From: Maribellus sp. CM-23
GTDB lineage: Bacteria > Bacteroidota > Bacteroidia > Bacteroidales > Prolixibacteraceae
DNA: 64,000 nt
Direction: 5' to 3'
NCBI RefSeq assembly: GCF_021354595.1
Contig: NZ_JADWYJ010000003.1
Location: 1 to 64,000 of the forward strand
The notes under the pieces: model-generated
The model's input: the letters and a program-made list of their open reading frames with translations, nothing else
Database searches by the model: none
Told to the model about the DNA's origin: nothing
Made by a program: the position numbers and the translations under genes
In this document: piece after piece, positions 42,779-50,506 of the stretch
Numbering within the stretch: position 1 is the first letter of the stretch
Layout of the letters: each line of letters opens with the position of its first letter

Positions 42779-45151
42779 ATGAAGAAGAACATATTATTAT
42801 TTTTTTTAGTGGCCCTGGTATTTTTGGGGTGTAAAAGGAAAGAAGATTTTACCGAAAAACTTTGGTACCAACAACCGGCCAACAACTGGCTGGAAGCTTT
42901 ACCCACCGGAAACGGCCGTTTGGGGGCGATGGTGCATGGGGGAGTTCAACAAGAAGATCTTCAGTTAAACGAAGAGAGCCTTTGGGCTGGTTGTAAAGAG
43001 GAACCGTATCCTGAAAATGTTGGAGTGCATTACGAGAAGTACCGGCAATTAAACCTCGATCGCAAATTTGAAGAAGCTTTTGATTATGCAATGGAACATC
43101 TGGCAGTTAGTCCTACCAGTTTCCGGCCTTATGTTCCGTTTGGAAATATTCTTATTGATTTTGACCACCCGGAAGCTACGGATTACCGCCGGGAGCTGGA
43201 TTTAAGCACCGCCATTGCTACGGTTGAATATACCGTGGCAGGAAAGCGTTTTCGGCGTCAGACATTTGTGTCGGCGGCTGATGATGTGTTGGTTTATCGT
43301 TTTGAAAGTTTAGACGGGGAGAAGATTGACGCTGCTATTGCCTTTAAAAGGGAGAAAGATGCAACAACCGAAGTGCTTGACAAGGGGCTGAAAATGACAG
43401 GGCAGATTTTTGACGACCCGGACGGATACGATGATAATCCAGGCGGATCGGGAAAAGGTGGTTTGCACATGAAATTCGCCGGATTGGCCGAAGTGCTTGA
43501 TGCCGATGGCAAAGTAAGCAAAACAGATACTTCGCTCTTACTAACAGAAACGAGCTCGTTTACACTGATTATGAGTGGGGCAACCAATTTCGATGTGCAA
43601 AAATTGAATTATGATGAAAGCATTAATAGCTTTTCGAAAGCAGAAACTACAGTTAAGCTGGCATCAAAAAAATCGTTTAAGGAATTGCGTGATGCCCATG
43701 TTCTGCAACACGCGGAAATGTACAAACGGGTTGATTTAAACCTGGTTCAAATGGAACAGGACACGGTTCCGACCGATGTTCGGCTGAAACATTTAAAAGA
43801 AGGTATCGACGATGTTTACCTGAATCAGTTATTGTTTCAGTATGGCCGGTATTTACTGATTACCAGTTCGGGTGGCAAGGCCGTTTTACCTGCCAACTTG
43901 CAGGGTATCTGGAATAAAGACATGTGGCCTGCCTGGGAATCGGACTACCACATGAATATAAATTTGCAAATGAATTACTGGCCGGCAGAGGTTTGCAATC
44001 TGTCGGAAACCGTTCACCCGCTTTCCAATTACATCGAAAAGCTGGCAGGCAACGGACACGAGACGGCTAAAAAGTACGTCGGCTCAGATGGATGGATGTC
44101 GCACACGGCAAGTAATGTTTTTGGGCGTACAACACCTTCTGCTTCAACAAAAACTTACCAGGTGAATGTGGGATACAGTTTTCCATTGGCCGGTGCCTGG
44201 ATGACCCAGACTTTATGGCGGCATTACCAGTTTACGCTTGACAAAGATTACCTGGAAGAAACAGCTTATCCTTTAATAAAAGGCTCTTCGCGTTTTATAA
44301 TGGATTTTCTGAGCGAGTATGAAAACGGACAACTGGTTACAGCTCCCTCGTATTCTCCCGAAAACAAATACATTCACCCGGAAACCCGAAAGCCTTTGGC
44401 AAACACTGTTGCGGCAAGTATCGATATTCAGATTATCCGGGATGTACTAAACAGTTGTAAAGAAGCTGAAAGCATTTTGGGAAAACAGGAACTCACCAAC
44501 GAAATTGACTCGGTGTTGAAACGTTTACCGGAAATAAAGATAGGTGCCAACGGAACTGTAATGGAATGGATTGAAGATTATGAAGAACAGGAACCCGGAC
44601 ATCGTCATATTTCACACATGTACGGACTTTACCCTTCGGCACAAATTAATCCTTCGAACCCGGAATTGTTTGCAGCTGCCCGTAAAACCCTGGAGCGTCG
44701 ATTGGCTTCGGGTGGGGGGCAAACCGGGTGGAGCCGGGCATGGATGATCAGCTTTTTTGCGCGTTTGCTCGATGGAAACGAAAGCTACAAACATGTTAAT
44801 GCACTGCTGAAGGAACAAATGACCAATAATCTTTTCGATTTGCATCCTCCGCGTATTTTTCAAATTGATGGAAACCTGGGAGCAACTGCAGGTATTGCCG
44901 AAATGCTGTTGCAATCGCATGAACCAGGTATTATTCGTTTGCTCCCAGCTTTGCCCGAAAAATGGAAAACAGGCAGTGTAAAAGGCCTGAAAGCAAGAGG
45001 GAATTTTGAAGTGGCTATGGAATGGGAAAACAATCAGCTGATTTCAGCCAAAGTTCTTGCGTTAAACGGAGGAAAAGTGAAGCTGGTGTATCAAGAAAAA
45101 GAAATAGAATTGAACCTGGAAAAGGGAGAAGAAGCTGAATGTAATTTTTAA
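42779..45151 (+). CDS. GH95 alpha-L-fucosidase lipoprotein
   Basis: A 790-residue lipoprotein (lipobox FLGC) of glycoside hydrolase family 95, which removes alpha-1,2-linked fucose or related sugars by inversion. The N-terminal beta domain opens KLWYQQPANNWLEALPTGNGRLGAMVHG. The (alpha/alpha)6 barrel contains PANLQGIWNKDMWPAWESDY, the Asn motif HMNINLQMNYWPAEVCNL, WMSHTASNVFG, HRHISHMYGLYPSAQI, TGWSRAWMISFFARL and IFQIDGNLGATAGIAEMLLQS. It probably works at the cell surface on algal or host glycans. No SusC/SusD pair is adjacent, so it is not in an obvious polysaccharide-utilisation locus. Confidence 0.94.
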   Translation: MKKNILLFFLVALVFLGCKRKEDFTEKLWYQQPANNWLEALPTGNGRLGAMVHGGVQQEDLQLNEESLWAGCKEEPYPENVGVHYEKYRQLNLDRKFEEAFDYAMEHLAVSPTSFRPYVPFGNILIDFDHPEATDYRRELDLSTAIATVEYTVAGKRFRRQTFVSAADDVLVYRFESLDGEKIDAAIAFKREKDATTEVLDKGLKMTGQIFDDPDGYDDNPGGSGKGGLHMKFAGLAEVLDADGKVSKTDTSLLLTETSSFTLIMSGATNFDVQKLNYDESINSFSKAETTVKLASKKSFKELRDAHVLQHAEMYKRVDLNLVQMEQDTVPTDVRLKHLKEGIDDVYLNQLLFQYGRYLLITSSGGKAVLPANLQGIWNKDMWPAWESDYHMNINLQMNYWPAEVCNLSETVHPLSNYIEKLAGNGHETAKKYVGSDGWMSHTASNVFGRTTPSASTKTYQVNVGYSFPLAGAWMTQTLWRHYQFTLDKDYLEETAYPLIKGSSRFIMDFLSEYENGQLVTAPSYSPENKYIHPETRKPLANTVAASIDIQIIRDVLNSCKEAESILGKQELTNEIDSVLKRLPEIKIGANGTVMEWIEDYEEQEPGHRHISHMYGLYPSAQINPSNPELFAAARKTLERRLASGGGQTGWSRAWMISFFARLLDGNESYKHVNALLKEQMTNNLFDLHPPRIFQIDGNLGATAGIAEMLLQSHEPGIIRLLPALPEKWKTGSVKGLKARGNFEVAMEWENNQLISAKVLALNGGKVKLVYQEKEIELNLEKGEEAECNF

Positions 45152-45250
45152 CACAGGAATCCGGCTAATTAAGCTTTTCACAATCAATCGGTTCTAAAAA
45201 TGCCACTTTCTATGTTAATAAAAAAAGGCAGTTAAAAAGCCATATTTAAT

Positions 45251-45258
45251 TATCTTTG
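45251..45258 (+). promoter_or_regulatory. -7 box of dnaX
   Basis: TATCTTTG matches TAnnTTTG, 19 bp before the dnaX ATG. A TTTG at -33 is not evident. Confidence 0.55.
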
Positions 45259-45277
45259 GTCAACTTCTAGAGTGAAT

Positions 45278-46381
45278 ATGGAGAATTTCATCGTATCGGC
45301 AAGAAAATACAGACCAGACTCATTTGAAACGGTGGTGGCACAGGCTTCCATTACCGGAACGCTAAAAAATGCCATTAAAAGCAAGCAGCTGGCACACGCC
45401 TATTTGTTTTGTGGTCCGCGTGGTGTGGGAAAAACTACCTGCGCACGTATTTTTGCCAAAACGATCAACTGTACCAATCTTACTCCGGATACCGAAGCCT
45501 GTAACGAATGCGAATCGTGCAAGGCTTTTAACACAAGCCGCTCGTTTAATATCCATGAACTGGATGCGGCTTCGAACAACTCGGTGGATGATATCCGAAC
45601 ACTGACGGACCAGGTGCGGGTACCTCCGCAAATGGGAAAATACAGCGTTTACATCATCGATGAGGTTCACATGTTGTCTTCGGCGGCGTTTAACGCTTTT
45701 CTGAAAACACTGGAAGAACCACCCAAGCATGCTATTTTTATTTTGGCTACCACCGAGAAGCATAAAATTATTCCAACGATTTTGTCGCGTTGCCAGATTT
45801 TCGATTTTAACCGTATTGGTGTGGCTGAAATAACCACTCACCTTGAATACGTGGCAAAAAGCGAAAGTGTGGAGGTGGAAAGTGCCGGTTTAAATATTAT
45901 TGCGCAGAAAGCCGATGGTGCCATGCGTGACGCCCTTTCTATTTTTGACCAGATCGTTAGTTTCTCCGGAAAGAACATTACTTACCAAGATGTGATCTCC
46001 AACCTCAATGTGTTGGACTACGATTACTATTTCCGTTTGGTAGATGAATTTCTGAAAAACAATGTAACGGAAGTGTTGATGATCTTCAACGACATTCTGA
46101 ATCATGGTTTTGACGGGCATCATTTTATTACCGGATTAAGCAGCCACCTGCGCGATATTTTGGTGTGTAAAGACGCGGTTACGGTTCAGTTGCTGGAAGT
46201 GGGCGGAGACATCAAGGAAAAATACAAGGCGCAGGCAATGATTGCCAACAGCGATTTTCTGCTGGAAGCTTTGCAGATTGCCAACGAGTGCGACATGAGC
46301 TACAAAGTGAGCCAAAACAAACGTCTTCTCATTGAGCTTGCCCTAATCAGGATAGCACAGCTAACCTTAAAAAAAAAATAG
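45278..46381 (+). CDS. dnaX: DNA polymerase III clamp-loader subunit gamma (zero-frame dnaX product)
   Basis: A 367-residue AAA+ protein, the motor of the beta-clamp loader. It starts at the ATG at 45278 (MENFIVSARKYRPDSFETVV). It has Walker A GPRGVGKTTCARIFAK, the zinc-module cysteines in CTNLTPDTEACNECESC, Walker B VYIIDEVHML, sensor 1 LATTEKHKIIPTILSRCQIF and the sensor 2 region ADGAMRDALSIFDQ. The frame ends at TAG immediately after an A10 tract, at the end of the third clamp-loader domain. That is the boundary between gamma and tau in other bacteria, and the tau tail continues in the -1 frame. Confidence 0.95.
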   Translation: MENFIVSARKYRPDSFETVVAQASITGTLKNAIKSKQLAHAYLFCGPRGVGKTTCARIFAKTINCTNLTPDTEACNECESCKAFNTSRSFNIHELDAASNNSVDDIRTLTDQVRVPPQMGKYSVYIIDEVHMLSSAAFNAFLKTLEEPPKHAIFILATTEKHKIIPTILSRCQIFDFNRIGVAEITTHLEYVAKSESVEVESAGLNIIAQKADGAMRDALSIFDQIVSFSGKNITYQDVISNLNVLDYDYYFRLVDEFLKNNVTEVLMIFNDILNHGFDGHHFITGLSSHLRDILVCKDAVTVQLLEVGGDIKEKYKAQAMIANSDFLLEALQIANECDMSYKVSQNKRLLIELALIRIAQLTLKKK

Positions 46382-46409
46382 CTGACGGTCCGGATGATAT
46401 TCTGGAACC
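46369..46409 (+). promoter_or_regulatory. Putative -1 frameshift or slippage signal in dnaX
   Basis: Ten consecutive A residues (46369-46378) include A-AAA-AAA in the zero frame and lead directly into a TAG stop. Eight nucleotides further on, GGTCCGGA (46387-46394) can pair with TCTGGAACC (46401-46409, one bulged A and one G-T pair) around TGATAT. Slippery run, spacer and stem match the layout of known -1 frameshift sites. An A-tract of this length could also cause RNA polymerase slippage. Confidence 0.8.
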
Positions 46410-47019
46410 TATTTTTACCGGCGTAGAAACCAAAGAAGAAGCTCCGGTAACTCCAACATCCAGGCCGGTGTCGAAACCTGCAGCGGCTCCGGTTGCAAAG
46501 GAAGCTGATGCTAATTCGTCTCAGCCTGCACCCCGGATTGTAAAACGAAGAAACGGAGGTTTGAGTACTCCATCGATCAAGCGGGCTTTAAAGGGCGAAT
46601 TCGACGACGAAAAGCAGATATCAGCCAAAGAACAGCACGAACTTTATTCGAAGGCCGGAGAGACCAATCCGTTTACCGAAGAACAGTTAAAGGAAAAGTG
46701 GGACGCCTTTTTGCCCCGGGTTGAAGACCGTCCGAGTATAAAGGCAACTTTATCGGTGCTGCCAAAAATTATGGATGATTTTTCGTTGCTGCTGGAAATT
46801 GATAACCGCATTCAGGATGAGATGCTGGCAGAAATTCGCCCCGAACTTGTTTCTTACCTGAGAAAAGAGCTTCGGAATTCCAACATCAATCTGAAAACCC
46901 TTGTGACGGAAATAAAACGCGAAAAGATCATTTATTCCGACATTGAAAAATACCAGGCTATGGCCGAAAGAAACCCGAACCTGGCACTTTTGAAGAGAAC
47001 ACTGAACCTCGATTTCTAG
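46378..47019 (+). CDS. dnaX: Tau-specific C-terminal extension of DnaX (-1 frame)
   Basis: Directly after the A10 tract the -1 frame is open to 47019 and encodes the tail missing from the zero frame. It has a Pro/Ala/Thr-rich linker (IADGPDDILEPIFTGVETKE...), then basic KRRNGGLSTPSIKRAL, and a C-terminal helical domain ending NPNLALLKRTLNLDF. This ending is typical of Bacteroidota DnaX proteins. It is not an independent gene: the first ATG-like start is internal to the linker. Fused through a -1 shift, the tau product would have about 580 residues. The 3' end overlaps pdxH by 4 bp. Confidence 0.88.
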   Translation: MADGPDDILEPIFTGVETKEEAPVTPTSRPVSKPAAAPVAKEADANSSQPAPRIVKRRNGGLSTPSIKRALKGEFDDEKQISAKEQHELYSKAGETNPFTEEQLKEKWDAFLPRVEDRPSIKATLSVLPKIMDDFSLLLEIDNRIQDEMLAEIRPELVSYLRKELRNSNINLKTLVTEIKREKIIYSDIEKYQAMAERNPNLALLKRTLNLDF

Positions 47020-47651
47020 GGAGCCAGTCGTTTGATGCTCCAGTTTTCAGCCTGCTTTTCGTACACAATGCGATCGTGTAGCCGGTTTGCGCGGCCTTGC
47101 CAGAATTCAAATTTTAAAGGATGCACCAAATAGCCTCCCCAGTGTTCGGGACGTTTCGGATCGGCTCCGTTCAAATGGCTTTTCATTTCAGCAAATTTCT
47201 CTTCCAGGTAATCACGAGAAGGGACTTCGGTGCTTTGTGCCGAAACAGCTGCCGCAATCTGGCTGTCGAGTGGGCGCGAGTGAAAATACTGTTCCGAAGT
47301 TTCTTCTACTGTTTTTTCGGCAGTCCCGGTAATTCGGACCTGCCGTTCCAGTTCCGCCCAATAGAAATGAAGGCTGACTTTTGGGTTTTGTGCAATGGCT
47401 CTTCCTTTTTCACTTTGGTAATTGGTAAAAAAGGTAAATCCATCGTTCCCGAAATCTTTTAGCAACACAATTCTCGATTGGGGAAAACCATCTTCTCCAA
47501 CCGTTGTCAGGGCCATGGAAGTGGCATCAGGCAAGTCCAGTTCAAGCGCTTCATTCATCCATTGCGAAAAAAAGTGAATGGGATCGGATGCCGCCTCTTT
47601 CTTGGTGAGAGCGGCCTTTTTATAGTCTCTTCTTATCGAATCCAGTTTCAT
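47016..47651 (-). CDS. pdxH: Pyridoxamine 5'-phosphate oxidase
   Basis: A 211-residue FMN enzyme that oxidises pyridoxamine or pyridoxine 5'-phosphate to pyridoxal 5'-phosphate. Family motifs are complete: DPIHFFSQWMNEALE, SRIVLLKDFGNDGFTFFTNYQSEKG, WAELERQVRITGTAEK, SRPLDSQIAAAVSAQS, and the C-terminal signature FEFWQGRANRLHDRIVYE...WSIKRLAP with the phosphate-binding Arg residues. It ends 4 bp inside dnaX on the opposite strand. Confidence 0.96.
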   Translation of the reverse strand: MKLDSIRRDYKKAALTKKEAASDPIHFFSQWMNEALELDLPDATSMALTTVGEDGFPQSRIVLLKDFGNDGFTFFTNYQSEKGRAIAQNPKVSLHFYWAELERQVRITGTAEKTVEETSEQYFHSRPLDSQIAAAVSAQSTEVPSRDYLEEKFAEMKSHLNGADPKRPEHWGGYLVHPLKFEFWQGRANRLHDRIVYEKQAENWSIKRLAP

Positions 47652-47771
47652 CTCGTATCGTTTTCAACCAAGAAACCCCTCACGCCGGTTTTTGTTTAGA
47701 GTATGAACCAATATTTGTTGCTGCTTGTTTGATATACAGACAACTAAGTGTTTAATTTAATGCCAAGGATT

Positions 47772-48380
47772 ATGAAGGAATTAATGGTTTTTATAATGCT
47801 ACTGATGGGAGTTTCAAGCTATGCCGAAAACAAAATGGGAAAGCTTTCGATAGGAGACAAGGCTGTATTGACCGACGTTAAAATGATGGACGTTACCGGG
47901 AAAGAGGTTTCGTTGAACGACGTGAAAAAGGAAAACGGCTTGTTGGTTTTGTTTTCCGGGAATACCTGTCCGTTTGTAATGAAATGGGAGGGAAGGTACA
48001 ACGATCTAAAAGCCTGGGCCGATAAAAACGAAGTAGGGATGATCGTGCTGAATTCAAATTACCAAAACCGGGATGGGGGAGATTCGATGGAGGCCATGAA
48101 AAAAAAGGCAAAAGAGCAGGACTACCGGTTTTACTATGTGGTGGATAAAGAGTCGCAAATTGCCAATGCTTACGGAGGGCAGACAACGCCTCATGCGTTC
48201 CTTTTCAATAAAGATTTTGAACTGGCCTACAAAGGTGCCATTGATGATAACTACGACAGTGCTGACGGTGTTAAACAGGCCTATTTGAAGGATGCTATCT
48301 CCAGTTTGTCGGAAGGCAAAGAAATAGCCACCAAGGAAACCAAACCTGTTGGCTGCAGCATTAAACGGAAGCTGGATTAA
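47772..48380 (+). CDS. Exported redoxin/thioredoxin-like protein
   Basis: A 202-residue periplasmic protein with a signal peptide (MKELMVFIMLLMGVSSYAEN) and an AhpC/TSA-type fold: LSIGDKAVLTDVKMMDVTGKEVSL, LVLFSGNTCPFVMKWEGRY with a single Cys before Pro, IVLNSNYQNRDGGDSMEAM and GGQTTPHAFLFNKDFELAYKGAIDDN, plus a Cys near the end (VGCSIKRKL). The family is the thioredoxin-like group conserved across Bacteroidota; the role is probably peroxide or disulfide chemistry. In-frame GTG (47748) and ATG (47760) starts also exist; 47772 gives the cleanest signal peptide. Confidence 0.85.
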   Translation: MKELMVFIMLLMGVSSYAENKMGKLSIGDKAVLTDVKMMDVTGKEVSLNDVKKENGLLVLFSGNTCPFVMKWEGRYNDLKAWADKNEVGMIVLNSNYQNRDGGDSMEAMKKKAKEQDYRFYYVVDKESQIANAYGGQTTPHAFLFNKDFELAYKGAIDDNYDSADGVKQAYLKDAISSLSEGKEIATKETKPVGCSIKRKLD

Positions 48381-48404
48381 GTGGATTGGAAATTGAAAAA
48401 GAGG

Positions 48405-48436
48405 AAAGCTCTCAGCAAACGTTGAGGGCTTTTATT
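48405..48436. terminator. Bidirectional terminator between redoxin and rsmD
   Basis: AAAGCTCTCA pairs with TGAGGGCTTT (one T-G pair) around an 8-nt loop, with A and T runs on either side, between convergent genes. It overlaps the rsmD stop region. Confidence 0.75.
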
Positions 48437-48965
48437 GTTCAAAAAAGCTAAAATGAACCTTCCCGTAATTTCTTATTTCCCGAAAACCCGGGTGTGAGCT
48501 AAAGTCGAACTCTTTCGGGTGCTCCAGAATAAAAACACCTTCGGGCGCCAATATTCCGGCAGAAAGTACCACATCAGGGATGGTTTGAAATGAAGTTAAA
48601 TTAAACGGTGGATCGGCAAAAATGATGTTGAATGAGTCGTGCGATTTTTGCAGAAATTTAAATACATCGGCTTTGAAAACCCGTGCATTCTCAATTTCCA
48701 GCGTTTCCAGAACTTCCAGTATAAACTTGTAATGAACAAAGTCACTTTCAACCAGTGTTACCTGTTTACAGCCCCGGCTGACAAACTCGTAGCCCATACT
48801 TCCGGTTCCGGAGAAAAGATCCAGCACATTTTTGGTGGAAAACTCGTAACGGTTTTCAAGGATATTGAACAGTGCTTCCTTGGCAACATCAGTGGTTGGC
48901 CGCGCTCTAAACTTCTTCCCGGGATGAAACATCCTTCCTTTGTATTTTCCTCCAACTATTCTCAT
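48432..48965 (-). CDS. rsmD: 16S rRNA (guanine966-N2)-methyltransferase RsmD
   Basis: A 177-residue Rossmann-fold methyltransferase acting on G966 of 16S rRNA during 30S assembly. RIVGGKYKGRMFHPGKKFRARPTTDVAKEALFNIL is the family opening, VLDLFSGTGSMGYEFVSRG is the SAM-binding motif I, and FADPPFN is the catalytic motif IV. It overlaps the upstream DUF3822 gene by 4 bp, a pairing seen repeatedly in Bacteroidota. Confidence 0.95.
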   Translation of the reverse strand: MRIVGGKYKGRMFHPGKKFRARPTTDVAKEALFNILENRYEFSTKNVLDLFSGTGSMGYEFVSRGCKQVTLVESDFVHYKFILEVLETLEIENARVFKADVFKFLQKSHDSFNIIFADPPFNLTSFQTIPDVVLSAGILAPEGVFILEHPKEFDFSSHPGFREIRNYGKVHFSFFEQ

Positions 48966-49777
48966 TTTCCGTTAAATAAACAGGGATATTCTGAAATGGT
49001 TTTTTGATCAAGTCCGCTTGTCGCACTGGGTGAGGGGACAAAGTAATCCACCGAGCGGAAGTATTTCTCCAGCATCTCGCAGGAAGCTGTTAGAAATACG
49101 GACTTTCCGGCCAGGTAAGCCGAAATGTTTTTGGGCGTAACCTTGAATTGCTTTAAAGCGCTTAAGATGTAATAAACCGCATCGTTTGCGTGTTTTATGC
49201 TAAAGGCATTACACAGTTTCAGTTGCCCTTCATCAAAATAAATAATGTACAATTCCTTTTCGTCAAACAAAAGGCGAACTTGTTTTTCCTGTGCGTCTTT
49301 CTCGTTTTGGCGGATCAGGTTTTCTACTCCATGCCGTATTTGGAAAGACTCAAAGTGGTCGTTCAGGAAACGTTTCAGTTCGGTTGGCAGCAGAAAAAGC
49401 AAGCGGGCATTCAGTTGTTCAATGTTTGAAACCGCATATTCTTCTGTTTGCACAGGAAATAGCATCCGAATAGTGTCTGAAAAGATTTGTTCTTCATTCA
49501 GGTTATCCGGGAGCAAGGTGAAATGAGGCCCCATCCAAATAAGCTCCAGTGCTTTGTACTTTTTTTGTAAAAGCTCTTCTTCGTGTATCCAGTCTTCCAG
49601 TCGTCTGGCAACGAGTTGTTCGTTGCTAATTTTCAGATCAGTATGTTTGAAAACCAGCAGGCTGTTGTCGTTTGCTTTGCGGATACAAAAAGAAAATCCA
49701 TTCAGGCTAACCTGAATGGATAATATGTATTGTAATGATTCTTCGTTACGAAAAGATTCGTTTAAATAGTCATACAT
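48962..49777 (-). CDS. DUF3822 family protein
   Basis: A 271-residue protein of the DUF3822 family, an actin/hexokinase-like ATPase fold of unknown role restricted mainly to Bacteroidota. Visible: SLQYILSIQVSLNGFSFCIRKANDNSLLVFKH near the start, LELIWMGPHFTLLPDNLN, and VRLLFDEKELYIIYFDEGQLKLCNAFSIKHANDAVYYILSAL later. The stop overlaps rsmD, and a pseudopilin-like gene lies 5 bp upstream, so the three are probably one transcript. Confidence 0.85.
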   Translation of the reverse strand: MYDYLNESFRNEESLQYILSIQVSLNGFSFCIRKANDNSLLVFKHTDLKISNEQLVARRLEDWIHEEELLQKKYKALELIWMGPHFTLLPDNLNEEQIFSDTIRMLFPVQTEEYAVSNIEQLNARLLFLLPTELKRFLNDHFESFQIRHGVENLIRQNEKDAQEKQVRLLFDEKELYIIYFDEGQLKLCNAFSIKHANDAVYYILSALKQFKVTPKNISAYLAGKSVFLTASCEMLEKYFRSVDYFVPSPSATSGLDQKTISEYPCLFNGK

Positions 49778-49782
49778 GTGAT

Positions 49783-50415
49783 TTATTCCCAGTTTCCTGC
49801 GTTGTTATTAGCTTCTTCGAGTGAACCCACTTTTAATCCGGGATATTTATCGTTGGTACGACGCTGGTCATTCATGTTAATGATCAGTTGTTCGTCAAGT
49901 CCGCGAAGAATAACGTTGTTATGTGCTTTTGCTTCGAAAAGAGGAACTTTAATACCTGAACCTGTTGTAAGAATGGTTTGTGCCAAATGGAATTCTGTTG
50001 GCTCACCCGGAACCGGAACATAACGTAAGCTGTTGGCGTCGTAGTTGCCTCCAAAAAGTGCTTCAATAACGCTCACTCTAACGGTATCACGAATGATCAA
50101 ACCCATCTGGATGGCTTTCTTTTCCGTAATTTTTGCATCAATCATACTGTCGGTCAATTCACCGATAGCTCTAATGTTACGTACTGAGTCGTGTGCAACA
50201 AAGTCAACCAAGGTATCCCAACTTCCTGTGAATTTTCCATACACATCCTTATAAGCAACCTGGGCTTTTCTAATGTCTTTAAGCTTCTGGATAGTTACAG
50301 CATAACGCGCTTCTTTGGCCTTATCAAATTCAATAGGGCGCTGAACACTTTGATAAATAAAATATGTTATAACAACTGCAGCAACAACCAGCAAGATCTG
50401 AATTACGGTTCTCAT
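49783..50415 (-). CDS. Conserved pseudopilin-like membrane protein
   Basis: A 210-residue protein with one N-terminal membrane helix (IQILLVVAAVVITYFIYQSV) followed by KLKDIRKAQVAYKDVYGKFTGSWDTLVDF. This is the layout of type II/IV pseudopilins, in which a long helix leads into Y....GKY-like sequence, although the prepilin cleavage motif (GFTLxE) is absent. The remainder is beta-rich (LRYVPVPGEPTEFHLAQTILTTGSGI). It is common in Bacteroidota, with unknown function; the likeness to pilins may be structural only. Confidence 0.65.
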   Translation of the reverse strand: MRTVIQILLVVAAVVITYFIYQSVQRPIEFDKAKEARYAVTIQKLKDIRKAQVAYKDVYGKFTGSWDTLVDFVAHDSVRNIRAIGELTDSMIDAKITEKKAIQMGLIIRDTVRVSVIEALFGGNYDANSLRYVPVPGEPTEFHLAQTILTTGSGIKVPLFEAKAHNNVILRGLDEQLIINMNDQRRTNDKYPGLKVGSLEEANNNAGNWE

Positions 50416-50506
50416 TTTTATTTTTTTATAGGTTCATTTTTCGTTTGCCTGCAAATTTATAAAAAAAAACAAATTAGTTTCCTTTACAAAAAGTTATTTT
50501 AGGCGT

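Noticed and set aside
45278..47019. dnaX as a broken pseudogene
   Set aside because: Both halves are conserved and intact. The break lies at a slippery A10 run exactly at the gamma/tau boundary, with a hairpin behind it. An assembly error remains possible and is stated in the finding.
46468..47019. Separate gene downstream of dnaX
   Set aside because: The -1 frame is already open from the A-tract, and the encoded sequence is the tau tail; a start inside the linker is not credible.
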